In this document: in pieces, positions 26,924 through 35,488 of the stretch | Position numbering within the stretch: position 1 is the stretch's first letter | Layout: each line of letters starts with the position of its first letter | Source of the DNA: Flagellimonas meishanensis | GTDB lineage: Bacteria; Bacteroidota; Bacteroidia; Flavobacteriales; Flavobacteriaceae | NCBI RefSeq assembly: GCF_019880545.1 | Contig: NZ_JAINVW010000002.1 | Coordinates: forward strand, 62,001 to 126,000 | Length of the DNA: 64,000 bases | Direction: 5' to 3' | Position numbers and translations under genes: made by a program | The notes under the pieces: model-generated | The model's database searches: none | What the model was told of the DNA's origin: nothing | The model's input: the letters and a program-made list of their open reading frames with translations, nothing else

Positions 26924-28069
26924 ATGAAATCATTGCTGCTAATTTTTTCCAAGTCACGTTACTTTGCACCGGCATGGGTGTTCACCAGCCTTAATATTTG
27001 GTTCGGTACCTGGGCCATCTATATTCCAAGCGTCAAGGAAAAACTGGGAATAGACAAGGCTGATTTGGGCATTGCACTATTTTGTCTGTCACTCGGTGTT
27101 TTTGTCATCTTTCCCCTTGCCCCAAAGATCGTCAATAGGTTGGGTGTAGGTAGGGCCACATGGCTGGGAGTACTTTTTTGTAGCGTTACGGCACTTTTTC
27201 CACTTATGGTCCCCAGCTATCATTTGCTTATGATAAGTCTTTTCTTTTTTGGCATGGCCAATGGCATAACGGACATTTCCATGAATACCTTGGTAACAGA
27301 AATTGAAAAAGAGGACAAGAAGAACTTCATGTCTGCGGCCCATGGATTTTTCAGTTTGGGTGGTATTTTAGTGGGACTGGGCAGTTTTTTAATTCCCATC
27401 ATCGGCAGTCCTCTGCTCCATATGGCAGGCACCGTGACCCTGGTTCTTATTATCAATCTATTTTTTTATAAAAAATACATCCATATTGTAGCTGCTCCTG
27501 TGGAGAAAGAACCTTTCAGTTTTGGACTCTTCAAACCGCTGTTGCTCCTTGGAATCATAGGATTTATTGCTATGGCCAGTGAAGGGGCCATTGTAGATTG
27601 GAGTGGGCTTTATCTCCAGGAGATAACCTTGGCGCCAGAAGCTTTTATAGGGTCGGGATTTTTGGCCTTTTCTTCGGCAATGACACTTGGGCGTTTTTTG
27701 GGTGATGGCATCAGCGAGCGTTTTGGTTCGGTCAAATTGGTGACCTTGGGAGCCCTGGTGGCCATCATAGGTTACGGACTGGTGCTTTCGGAACAGACTT
27801 TTTTGGCGATTATCGGCTTTGCGCTTAATGGACTGGGCTTTTCGGTCATGGTCCCAGAATTGTTCCGAATTGGGGGTAATGTGAGGGGGGTCGATTCTTC
27901 CCAGGGGGTTTCGTTCATAGCGGGAACTGGATATACTGGCTTTTTGGTGGGCCCCGTAATTCTTGGGTTGTTGGCTGAGAGTTCTTCGTTACGGCTTAGC
28001 TTTTATACCCTTTTGGGTGCTGCTTTTTTTGTGTTGATGGTCACTTTTTTTCTTCGCCGTCGCCGTTAG
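26924..28069 (+). CDS. MFS transporter
   Basis: 381 residues, about 12 membrane helices. The start is the ATG at 26924; an in-frame TTG six bases earlier sits in the -7 box. The first half contains GIALFCLSLGVFVIFPLAPK and a loop 2-3 motif NRLGVGRATWLG; the second half has GRFLGDGISERFGSVK. It resembles the FucP/YbjJ-like branch of sugar or small-molecule permeases. The substrate is unknown. It is controlled presumably by the divergent AraC-type regulator. It converges with the lipoprotein gene, leaving three bases. Confidence 0.9.
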   Translation: MKSLLLIFSKSRYFAPAWVFTSLNIWFGTWAIYIPSVKEKLGIDKADLGIALFCLSLGVFVIFPLAPKIVNRLGVGRATWLGVLFCSVTALFPLMVPSYHLLMISLFFFGMANGITDISMNTLVTEIEKEDKKNFMSAAHGFFSLGGILVGLGSFLIPIIGSPLLHMAGTVTLVLIINLFFYKKYIHIVAAPVEKEPFSFGLFKPLLLLGIIGFIAMASEGAIVDWSGLYLQEITLAPEAFIGSGFLAFSSAMTLGRFLGDGISERFGSVKLVTLGALVAIIGYGLVLSEQTFLAIIGFALNGLGFSVMVPELFRIGGNVRGVDSSQGVSFIAGTGYTGFLVGPVILGLLAESSSLRLSFYTLLGAAFFVLMVTFFLRRRR

Positions 28070-28072
28070 GAC

Positions 28073-28753
28073 TCATTCTTTTTCAATAGCAATATTGGTA
28101 AAATTTAAGCTAAAGCCAGGCTCGGCCTTTACATGGTCCTGGGGAAGTATAAGTCCTCCAAAATCTCCATATTTTTCCCAGGTTGTGGACATCGAAGGTT
28201 CCGCTTGATTGGATTTTCTGAACGTCCATTCCTGGATCAAAAAATCATCCTTAAAATAGAAATCGTAGGCATCGCCCGGTGTATACCCACCTTCATTCTC
28301 ATAAACTATGGTCAATTTTTGCATGGGTTCCCCACTGATCGGTGCAATTTGGTTCGCGACATGTTCAAATGCATAGCTGTTTGCATCCCAAACTAGGTTA
28401 AAAGGGGCCAACAGCCAATATCTGTCATTGATGAAGCCAGCATTGGTCTGGTGCGCTATGCTATCCATGGATTTTCTATGGTAGGTCAGGGTATCGTTTT
28501 GCGTAATTGCGGTCACTTCATTGGTTTTCGGTTTCCATATCCACGTTCTTTCAAAGTGTGTCGTATCCCTGTCCACATTAAAGGTGAACGCGATTGAGCC
28601 AACGGAACCCCAATGCCCATACCCATGGGCATACGCAATTTTTTCAGGAATGCTAAGCGCTGGCTTTTCTTTCTTTTCTGATTTGTTTGGGCCCTCTTTG
28701 CAGCCAAGAACAAGGCCTGTGGCAAAAACAAGTATGGCGAAAATGTATTTCAT
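28073..28753 (-). CDS. Lipoprotein, DUF6503-like
   Basis: 226 residues. Lipoprotein signal KYIFAILVFATGLVLGC with lipobox LVLGC (Cys at about 18), then a polar linker rich in Lys and Glu. The mature domain contains AYAHGYGHWGSVGSIAFTFN and HFERTWIWKPKTNEV, a beta-barrel-like pattern that I associate with the DUF6503 group of Bacteroidota; the family name is tentative. The function is unknown. It is divergent from clpP, with 107 bases between. Confidence 0.72.
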   Translation of the reverse strand: MKYIFAILVFATGLVLGCKEGPNKSEKKEKPALSIPEKIAYAHGYGHWGSVGSIAFTFNVDRDTTHFERTWIWKPKTNEVTAITQNDTLTYHRKSMDSIAHQTNAGFINDRYWLLAPFNLVWDANSYAFEHVANQIAPISGEPMQKLTIVYENEGGYTPGDAYDFYFKDDFLIQEWTFRKSNQAEPSMSTTWEKYGDFGGLILPQDHVKAEPGFSLNFTNIAIEKE

Positions 28754-28830
28754 AACCTTTTTTTGAGAAACGTTTGATTTGACTCTTGTTTTCCAAAATT
28801 AAATGATTCCGCCGTATGTTTTTAATTGAT

Positions 28831-28838
28831 TATTTTTG
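28831..28838 (+). promoter_or_regulatory. -7 promoter box of clpP (TATTTTTG)
   Basis: Consensus TAnnTTTG, 22 bases before the clpP ATG. Confidence 0.45.
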
Positions 28839-28860
28839 AAGCCGTTCAACAAATAAAAAA

Positions 28861-29409
28861 ATGAGTTCAAAAAAAGGAAAAGTACAAGAGTTGATTCAAG
28901 AGAAATTACTGGAAGAGCGCAAAGTGTTTTTGTGGGGAATGGTTGATGATGATTCCGCAAAGCACGTCATAGACCGATTGCTCTATCTAGATCTTATCAA
29001 TAATAAAGAGATTCAACTGATCATAAATAGTCCTGGGGGTTATGTTACCTCCGGTTTTGCCATTTATGATACCATCAAACAGATAAATAGCCCGGTTTCG
29101 ACCGTATGTTCGGGCCTGGCGGCTTCCATGGGTTCCATTTTGCTCTCCGTGGGAGAAAAGGGCAGACGTTTTATACAACCCCATGCCCGGGTCATGATCC
29201 ACCAACCCAGTGGAGGTGCCCAGGGACAAGCTTCCAATATTGAAATACAGGCCAAGGAAATCATAAAGACCAAAGAGTTGGGGGCCAAGATATTGGCGGA
29301 TAACTGTGGTCAATCTTTTGAAAAGATCATGAAGGATTTTGACCGCGATTTTTGGATGGGGGCCGAGGAATCTTTGGAATATGGGATTGTGGACGAAATC
29401 TTGAAGTAA
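28861..29409 (+). CDS. clpP: ClpP-family serine protease subunit
   Basis: 182 residues. Catalytic triad Ser89 (LAASMGS), His114 (MIHQPSGG) and Asp163 (FDRDFWMG). The spacing of 25 and 49 residues is exactly that of E. coli ClpP Ser97/His122/Asp171. The N-terminus is shorter than in housekeeping ClpP, and no clpX or tig gene is adjacent. It is therefore probably a second ClpP paralogue rather than the tig-clpP-clpX one. Its ATPase partner cannot be read here. It is monocistronic, with its own promoter and a strong hairpin terminator. Confidence 0.93.
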   Translation: MSSKKGKVQELIQEKLLEERKVFLWGMVDDDSAKHVIDRLLYLDLINNKEIQLIINSPGGYVTSGFAIYDTIKQINSPVSTVCSGLAASMGSILLSVGEKGRRFIQPHARVMIHQPSGGAQGQASNIEIQAKEIIKTKELGAKILADNCGQSFEKIMKDFDRDFWMGAEESLEYGIVDEILK

Positions 29410-29432
29410 ACATCGCCTATCAAGATAAAAGG

Positions 29433-29467
29433 AAAAGTCCTTCGCAATATATTGTGAAGGACTTTTT
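29433..29467. terminator. Terminator after clpP
   Basis: Long stem: AAAAGTCCTTC with GAAGGACTTTT, continued by CAATA/TATTG across one G-T mismatch, followed by T-rich sequence. It can act in both directions for clpP and the convergent photolyase operon. Confidence 0.88.
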
Positions 29468-29542
29468 AATATATATGGACGCCGAAGCGGAATGTTTATG
29501 GTATTTACGTCAAAAGCAATACCATAAGATTCTAACAAAAAG

Positions 29543-31075
29543 TTAAAATTTATCCGGGTTTTTGATAACCTCTTGGGCGCGTTTGCGTAAGGCCGCCATT
29601 TCCTCTGAATCTTTTTTGTCCAAAAGGCTCATCATCATTGACATACGGTGGTTGTTTTCAAAGAATTCTCTTTTTTCATCCAAAAAATTCCAGTACAACG
29701 CATTGAACGGACAGGCATCCTCTTCGGTTTTTTTTGAAATTTTATACGTACACCCCTTGCAGTAATTGCCCATTTTGTTGATGTAGTTGGCACTGCTCAC
29801 GTAAGGCTTGGTCGCAATGATTCCCCCATCGGCATATTGGCTCATGCCCCGTGTGTTGGTGATTTCCACCCATTCTATGGCATCAATGTACACTCCCAGA
29901 TACCATGCATCGACTTCATCGGGGTCGGTTTGTGTCAACAGCGCAAAGTTTCCTATGATCATAAGCCGTTGAATGTGGTGTGCATAGGCTTCCTCCAGAC
30001 TTTGGGATATGGAATGCCTTAGGCAGTTCATCTTTGTCTCTCCTGTCCAAAAGAACTCTGGAAGGGAATTTTTGTTTTTGAGTTCGTTCAATTGGGCATA
30101 TTTTGGCATTTCTTTCCAATACACCCCGCGCATATATTCCCGCCATCCCAAAATTTGCCTCACAAACCCCTCGACCTGGGAAATATCGATGGCATCCTTG
30201 TTTTCATAATAATGGTCCAAAACCCTATTGATAACTTCCTGTGGGGATACCATCTTGCTGTTCATGGCAAAGGAAAGTCTAGAGTGGAACAAGAATTTTT
30301 CGTCTGTGTGAAAGGCATCTTGATAATCCCCGAAATAGGGGAGCAATTTTGAGCAGAAGTAATCCAAAACTTCCAGGCATTCTTCCCGACTGGTCGGCCA
30401 TGGATATTTTTTTGCATCGATACTGCCAAAAGTGTCAATATCGGCATCTTCAATTTCTGAAAGTAATAAGGATATGTCTTTGTTAAAGCTTCGCTCTTTG
30501 GGAATGTCTGGTGAACCATTCCACTTTTTGCGATTGCTTTGGTCAAAGTTCCATTTGCCCCCTTCAGGTTCTTCACCAGCCATCAAGATTTCGTGTTTTT
30601 CCCGCATCATGCGATAAAAACTTTCCATCAGGAGTTGTTTTTTGCCCTCAAAAAAATCCTTGAGTTCTTCACGTGAGGTATAAAAATGTTCGGTGTCCAC
30701 GGATTCCGAAGCAATTTCCAGGGATTCGGAAATTTCTTTCAATTGTTGGTCCAGTCGGTACTCATCTGGCAGCTGATATTCGAATTTCTCAATATCGTTC
30801 TGATCAATATGCCATTTGATGATTTCTTCCAATCCATGTGGGTTGTCAGAGTCCGAAATTTTCAAATAATGGACTTGGTGTCCTTGTTCCTTCAGGCTCT
30901 GGGCAAAATTCCGCATAGCGCAAAAGAAGCCCACTACCTTTTGAATATGATGTTTGACGTAGTCGGTTTCCTGCCTCATTTCGGCCATTAGGTAATGGAT
31001 ATCATCATCCACATCAACAAACCAGCTGTGGTTGCTGTTCAGTTGGTCACCAAGAATCAATCGAAGCGTCTTCAT
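29543..31075 (-). CDS. Fe-S bacterial cryptochrome/(6-4) photolyase
   Basis: 510 residues from the ATG at 31075 (MKTLRLILGDQLN). The frame is open to 31312, but that would run into the upstream gene. Photolyase-related protein of the FeS-BCP class. The four cluster cysteines Cys351, Cys439, Cys442 and Cys455 match Agrobacterium PhrB 350/438/441/454 with a constant shift of one. FAD-domain blocks WREYMRGVYW and YADGGIIATKPYVSSANYI are present. It probably repairs (6-4) photoproducts, using FAD and a lumazine antenna. It is the last of four overlapping or adjacent genes. Confidence 0.93.
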   Translation of the reverse strand: MKTLRLILGDQLNSNHSWFVDVDDDIHYLMAEMRQETDYVKHHIQKVVGFFCAMRNFAQSLKEQGHQVHYLKISDSDNPHGLEEIIKWHIDQNDIEKFEYQLPDEYRLDQQLKEISESLEIASESVDTEHFYTSREELKDFFEGKKQLLMESFYRMMREKHEILMAGEEPEGGKWNFDQSNRKKWNGSPDIPKERSFNKDISLLLSEIEDADIDTFGSIDAKKYPWPTSREECLEVLDYFCSKLLPYFGDYQDAFHTDEKFLFHSRLSFAMNSKMVSPQEVINRVLDHYYENKDAIDISQVEGFVRQILGWREYMRGVYWKEMPKYAQLNELKNKNSLPEFFWTGETKMNCLRHSISQSLEEAYAHHIQRLMIIGNFALLTQTDPDEVDAWYLGVYIDAIEWVEITNTRGMSQYADGGIIATKPYVSSANYINKMGNYCKGCTYKISKKTEEDACPFNALYWNFLDEKREFFENNHRMSMMMSLLDKKDSEEMAALRKRAQEVIKNPDKF

Positions 31076-31079
31076 GATT

Positions 31080-32378
31080 TTAGAACAAGGTAGGTTGAAG
31101 CCATAGATTCTGGTATTTTGCGCTGGGATCATACATTTCGGCCTGTCTTTGAATGTTGAACTTTCGGTCTCTTGGATCGTTGCCCACGTCGCTGTTGTAC
31201 ATCCAATTGCCCCAATTGCTGTGCACGTCATAGTCCAATAACATGGACTCAAAATAGGCCGCTCCGATTCGCCAATCCTGTTCCAAATGCTTGGCCCAAT
31301 AGCTGGCAACATTTTGCCTTCCCCGATTGCTCATCCAGCCTGTTTCTTTTATTTCCTTCATATTGGCATTGACAAAGGATTCTTGTGTTGTTCCGCTGAT
31401 CCAGGCATTTTTCAACTTTTCATCCGCTCCCCAGTCATATTCTTTTTTGAGAATTCCACCAATTTTGAATATCTCATTCCCATGCTTTAGTGAAACATAC
31501 TTGAAATAATCCCTCCAAATCAGCTCAAAGATTAGCCAATATGTATCTTGATTTTTCTTGACCTCCTTTTCAAACTTCTTCACTTCCCAGTAGATTTTTC
31601 TTGCTGAAATGCTTCCGTTGGCAAGCCAAGGGGAGAATTTGGAGCTGTAATCCTTTCCCAACAGCCCGTTTCTGGTTTTTTTATAGAAAGCCAACTTTTT
31701 TGTCTGCCAAAAATAATGGTCAAGTCTTTTTAGTGCTTCATTTTCGCCTCCGTGAAAAGGAAAAGCAGCATTTGGATGGGTTTCGAAGGTGTCCAACCCC
31801 AATTCGGCCAAGGATGGAATTTCTGTCGGATTATCGATTAGGTTGTCCTTGGGCTGTGGCTGTGGTGATGGGACCAAGGGACGAACCGATACGTGTTTTT
31901 CACACCTTTTTCTGAACTGTGTAAACACCTCGGGTATATTTTGAAAGGATGTATAGGGAATATCCTCCGGATGGAACAAAAATTGGTCAAAAGTCTCAAC
32001 AAATGAAACATTGGTTCCCAAAAGCTTTCGTGCACCCTGAAGGACCTTTGCCTCCTCACTGGTCCATTCCTTTTGGAGATGTATTCGGCTTATTTCATAT
32101 TCCCGTACCAAACCGGGCAATATGCTTTCTGGTTTGGCATGGTAGGTAAGCAAGGTAATGTTGAGTTCTTGGAGGTTTTGCTTTAGCTCCGCCACCGTTT
32201 CCAAAAGAAACCTGGCCCTGAATTTCTCTGTCTTTTTAAATCCGTAGGAACCCTGTTCATAATGGCGTGGGTCAAAAAAATAGACGGCCAACACCTTGTC
32301 ACTGTCAAGGGCATTCGCTAAGCTGTGATTGTCGGACACCCGCAGGTCATTCCTGAACCAAACCAGGCTGTTTTGCAT
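31080..32378 (-). CDS. DASH-type cryptochrome
   Basis: 432 residues from the ATG at 32378 ([20 protein letters not shown]); an ATG at 32405 is also in frame. N-terminal antenna-binding photolyase domain, then the FAD domain with [37 protein letters not shown] and [21 protein letters not shown], blocks typical of cry-DASH. Known proteins repair CPD lesions in single-stranded DNA and may sense blue light. It overlaps the 3' end of the DUF2256 gene by 32 bases and is followed after four bases by the Fe-S photolyase gene. Confidence 0.94.
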   Translation of the reverse strand: MQNSLVWFRNDLRVSDNHSLANALDSDKVLAVYFFDPRHYEQGSYGFKKTEKFRARFLLETVAELKQNLQELNITLLTYHAKPESILPGLVREYEISRIHLQKEWTSEEAKVLQGARKLLGTNVSFVETFDQFLFHPEDIPYTSFQNIPEVFTQFRKRCEKHVSVRPLVPSPQPQPKDNLIDNPTEIPSLAELGLDTFETHPNAAFPFHGGENEALKRLDHYFWQTKKLAFYKKTRNGLLGKDYSSKFSPWLANGSISARKIYWEVKKFEKEVKKNQDTYWLIFELIWRDYFKYVSLKHGNEIFKIGGILKKEYDWGADEKLKNAWISGTTQESFVNANMKEIKETGWMSNRGRQNVASYWAKHLEQDWRIGAAYFESMLLDYDVHSNWGNWMYNSDVGNDPRDRKFNIQRQAEMYDPSAKYQNLWLQPTLF

Positions 32379-32514
32379 TTTGTCTTGATTTTCTACAACG
32401 TTCACTGCAATATTTTACCTCATCCCATACCTTTTCCCATTTTTTCCGCCATGTGAAAGGCCTTTTGCACATAGGACATACCTTGGTTGGCAGGTTAATT
32501 TTCTTGTGGGCCAT
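32347..32514 (-). CDS. DUF2256 small zinc-finger-like protein
   Basis: 55 residues from the ATG at 32514 ([20 protein letters not shown]). The pattern is CxxC (13, 16), a basic Trp-rich middle ([15 protein letters not shown]) and CSERC, a treble-clef-like metal site that defines DUF2256. These genes are commonly beside cryptochrome genes, as here. The function is unknown; nucleic-acid binding is plausible. It overlaps the flavin reductase gene at its 5' side (20 bases) and the cry-DASH gene at its 3' side. Confidence 0.88.
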   Translation of the reverse strand: MAHKKINLPTKVCPMCKRPFTWRKKWEKVWDEVKYCSERCRKSRQNAKQPGLVQE

Positions 32515-33148
32515 CAAGAATGGAGTTTTGGGTTTGATTGGGACGGGCATAGCCCAAGCGGTCCTCCAAATGGGGAAGGGCATAACCATCCAATCCTATG
32601 ACGGACATAATGTTAGCCCGATCCAGTTGCGCCCAATGGTCATGGTGCAGCAGGCTGGGAACAACGTAGATGTTTTCGACGGCACCCACAACGAGGATAC
32701 ACCCATTCTCCACAATGGGATATTCATTCACATACCTGCACCCGATTTGAACGGGACTTTGTTTCACAAAAGGAGCGGGAAAACCATTTTTAAAACTTTC
32801 TTCCAGGGATGTTGCCGAAAACTCCGATACATTTTCAGGATATTTTGCCGAGGTGTGATGGGCATCGCGGTACATATCCTGCGTTATGGCATTTATGGTA
32901 TAGCTTGAAATTGCCTTAAGATTGTTGTAAGTATGCCTTTCCTCACTTAGCGGGCGTAATATAAAACCCAAAAGGGGCGGGTTACTGCCAAGATGGAAAA
33001 CCGAATTAAAAATGGCAAGATTGGTGGTGCCCTCAGGAGAGATGGTGCCAATCAAGTTGGCCGATTTGTATCCTGATATGGAGTTGACCAAATTTGCCCG
33101 TTGGCGGGAGGGCAGGTTTTCAAGGTCAGCTTTTGAGATTTGTTTCAT
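32495..33148 (-). CDS. Flavin reductase family protein
   Basis: 217 residues from the ATG at 33148 ([13 protein letters not shown]). FMN-binding split-barrel protein: [42 protein letters not shown] and [21 protein letters not shown] are typical of flavin reductase-like oxidoreductases. It heads the photolyase cluster and overlaps DUF2256 by 20 bases, so coexpression is certain. It could supply reduced flavin, but its acceptor is unproven. The 136-base region upstream is divergent to kmo. Confidence 0.9.
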   Translation of the reverse strand: MKQISKADLENLPSRQRANLVNSISGYKSANLIGTISPEGTTNLAIFNSVFHLGSNPPLLGFILRPLSEERHTYNNLKAISSYTINAITQDMYRDAHHTSAKYPENVSEFSATSLEESFKNGFPAPFVKQSPVQIGCRYVNEYPIVENGCILVVGAVENIYVVPSLLHHDHWAQLDRANIMSVIGLDGYALPHLEDRLGYARPNQTQNSILDGPQEN

Positions 33149-33244
33149 ATTTTGTTTAACAAATTTAATAAAAAAGATAAACAAAAATGATAAAATCATT
33201 TGGTTTTATCCTTTGGGCCGTCGTTCGGTAATACGCAAAATCCG

Positions 33245-33252
33245 TATTTTTG
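33245..33252 (+). promoter_or_regulatory. -7 promoter box of kmo (TATTTTTG)
   Basis: Consensus TAnnTTTG, 32 bases before the kmo ATG. The -33 element is not clear. Confidence 0.45.
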
Positions 33253-33284
33253 AAGCTTAACCAGAAGAGGCCCTCGGGGCGTTT

Positions 33285-34631
33285 ATGACACAGACCTCTA
33301 AAAATATAGCCATCATCGGTTCTGGATTGGTGGGTTCCCTCTTAGCCATTTATTTACGAAGAAGAGGTCATTCCGTAACGGTTTTTGACCGTAGACCCGA
33401 TATTAGGACCATCGAGTTCTCGGGAAGGTCCATCAACCTGGCCATGAGCAATAGGGGGTGGAGGACCTTGCAAGAAGTGGGATTGGAGGAACGCATCAAA
33501 AAAATAGCCATTCCCCTGGATAAAAGGGCAATGCACGTGAACGACAAACCGGTCTATTTTCAAAAATATGGTAAGGAAGGAGAGGCCATTTGGTCCATTT
33601 CCAGAGGAATCCTTAACAAACGGATGATTGATTTTGCCGAAGAAGCGGGCACGGTTTTCCGTTTTAATGAAAAGGTATGGGACGTGAGTCTTCCAGAAGC
33701 TAAGGTATACACTGGCGAATCGGAGAAAAGTGAATGGCAGGAGTACCAATTTGATATAATTTTTGGCTGTGATGGAGCCTTTTCCAGGGTAAGGCACAAA
33801 ATGCAGCGAAGGAGCAGGTTCGATTATTCCCAGGACTTTTTGGATGTGGGTTATAAAGAGCTGACCATTCCCGCCAATGAGGATGGGAGCCACAAACTGG
33901 ACAAGAATTCCTTTCATATTTGGCCCAGGGGTAGGTTCATGCTCATTGCAATGCCCAATATTGACGGAAGTTTTACATGTACCCTTTTCCTGCCGTTTGA
34001 AGGGGAGGTTTCCTTTGAGAAGATAACGAACAAGGGGGAGGCCACGGAATTCTTTAAAAAATATTTCCCCAATGTGCGAAAGGAGATTGAAAACTTAACC
34101 AGTGACTTTTTCAAGAACCCCACGAGTGCCATGGTCACCATGAAGTGTTATCCCTGGACCTATTGGGACAAGGTGGCCTTGGTGGGTGACTCGGCCCATG
34201 CCATTGTGCCCTTTTACGGACAAGGTATGAATGCTGGTTTCGAGGATATTTTTGTGCTTGACGGGTTGATGAAAGCCCACGGGGACGATTGGGAGACCAT
34301 TTTTGAGCTGTATCAAAAGGAACGCAAGCCCAACGCGGATGCCATTGCGGAACTGAGCTACCGCAACTTTGTTGAAATGAGCAGCAAGACAGCGGACCCC
34401 AAATTTTTACTTCAAAAGAAAATTGAAAAACATTTTGCATCAAAACATCCGGACAAATGGATACCTGTGTACAGCAGGGTCACTTTTTCAGAAAGACCCT
34501 ATGCCGAGGCTTTGGCGATAGGGGATGGACAAGAGGCCATAATGCGGGAAATAATGCGAATGCCCGAAATTGAATCAAAATGGGACAGTAAAGAGGTTGA
34601 GGATAGGATGCTGGAGCTTTTGTCCCTTTGA
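33285..34631 (+). CDS. kmo: Kynurenine 3-monooxygenase
   Basis: 448 residues. FAD aromatic hydroxylase that converts kynurenine to 3-hydroxykynurenine with NADPH and O2. N-terminal Rossmann motif IIGSGLVGSLLAIYLRRRG, then SINLAMSNRGWRTL, the DG motif IFGCDGAFSRVR, and LVGDSAHAIVPFYGQGMNAG. These are specific for KMO among flavin hydroxylases. A C-terminal helical region is present, as in bacterial KMO. Together with kynU (24674-25948) it would lead to 3-hydroxyanthranilate. It is monocistronic, with a terminator directly after. Confidence 0.96.
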   Translation: MTQTSKNIAIIGSGLVGSLLAIYLRRRGHSVTVFDRRPDIRTIEFSGRSINLAMSNRGWRTLQEVGLEERIKKIAIPLDKRAMHVNDKPVYFQKYGKEGEAIWSISRGILNKRMIDFAEEAGTVFRFNEKVWDVSLPEAKVYTGESEKSEWQEYQFDIIFGCDGAFSRVRHKMQRRSRFDYSQDFLDVGYKELTIPANEDGSHKLDKNSFHIWPRGRFMLIAMPNIDGSFTCTLFLPFEGEVSFEKITNKGEATEFFKKYFPNVRKEIENLTSDFFKNPTSAMVTMKCYPWTYWDKVALVGDSAHAIVPFYGQGMNAGFEDIFVLDGLMKAHGDDWETIFELYQKERKPNADAIAELSYRNFVEMSSKTADPKFLLQKKIEKHFASKHPDKWIPVYSRVTFSERPYAEALAIGDGQEAIMREIMRMPEIESKWDSKEVEDRMLELLSL

Positions 34632-34658
34632 TTCAGGATTTGACTTGGGAATTAATAA

Positions 34659-34684
34659 AAAAGCCACCTAAAAGGTGGCTTTTG
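34659..34684. terminator. Bidirectional terminator between kmo and the zinc-ribbon-family gene
   Basis: Stem AAAAGCCACCT / AGGTGGCTTTT with a three-base loop, A-run and T-run on the two sides. Confidence 0.9.
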
Positions 34685-34703
34685 TTCTGTGTGATATCCT
34701 CGC

Positions 34704-35483
34704 TTAAAGCTTGGAGAACATGGATTGCATTTTTTCCTGTTCTTCTTCTGCCAGCAAAGGGTCTACCAAAATTCTACCGCTATGTTCGTCGGTAATGATT
34801 TTTTTGCGTGAAGCTATCTCAACCTGCACCTGAGGTGGAATGGTAAAGAAGGAACCTCCAGAAGCACCACGTTCCACGGGAACCACGGCAAGGCCATTTT
34901 TCACATTATGGCGAATACGCTTGTATGCATTGACCAAACGCTCGTCTATTTGTTCTTCAAATTCCTCAGATTTCTTGAGCAGTGCCTTTTCCTCTTTCTC
35001 GGTCTCGGCCAAAATGGCATCGAGTTCGCCTTTCTTGTGCTTAAGGTGTCCTTCCCTTTCGGTAAGTTTTTCCTTGGTTTCGGCAATCACCTCTTTTTTC
35101 TGCTCAATCTGGGCCTTGAATTCCTTGATATTTTTTTCTGCCAATTGGATTTCCAGTTCTTGGAACTCCACTTCCTTGCTCAAGGAATTGAATTCACGGC
35201 TGTTTCTTACATTCTTCTGTTGCTCGGAGTACTTTTTTATCAGCGCCTTGGATTCTTCAATAAGGTTTTTCTTCGCCGCAATTTCAAAGTTGATGGTCTC
35301 GACATCAGTTTTTAACTTGTCAACCCGGGTTTTGAGCCCTTGTACATCATCTTCCAGATCCTGTACCTCCAAGGGAAGCTCTCCCCGCACATTTCGTATT
35401 TCGTCAACCCTGGAATCTATAAGTTGTAGGTCGTACAATGCTCTCAACTTTTCTTCTACAGTGCTATCCTTTTTTTTCGCCAT
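34704..35483 (-). CDS. Coiled-coil protein of the C4-type zinc-ribbon family, lacking the cysteines
   Basis: 259 residues. Nearly all of residues 10-190 is a long antiparallel coiled coil (ESKALIKKYSEQQKNVRNSR, EVEFQELEIQLAEKNIKEF). The C-terminus (about 205-245) keeps the framework of the family's zinc ribbon (SFFTIPPQVQVEIAS, DEHSGRILVDP), but the protein contains no cysteine there. The metal site has therefore been lost. It follows the Nif3 gene after five bases, a pairing known in many bacteria. A scaffold or RNA-metabolism role has been suggested for relatives; unproven here. Confidence 0.9.
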   Translation of the reverse strand: MAKKKDSTVEEKLRALYDLQLIDSRVDEIRNVRGELPLEVQDLEDDVQGLKTRVDKLKTDVETINFEIAAKKNLIEESKALIKKYSEQQKNVRNSREFNSLSKEVEFQELEIQLAEKNIKEFKAQIEQKKEVIAETKEKLTEREGHLKHKKGELDAILAETEKEEKALLKKSEEFEEQIDERLVNAYKRIRHNVKNGLAVVPVERGASGGSFFTIPPQVQVEIASRKKIITDEHSGRILVDPLLAEEEQEKMQSMFSKL

Positions 35484-35488
35484 ATGAT

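Noticed and set aside
31076..31312. N-terminal extension of the Fe-S photolyase
   Set aside because: It lies inside the cry-DASH gene; the family start MKTLRLILGD is at 31075.
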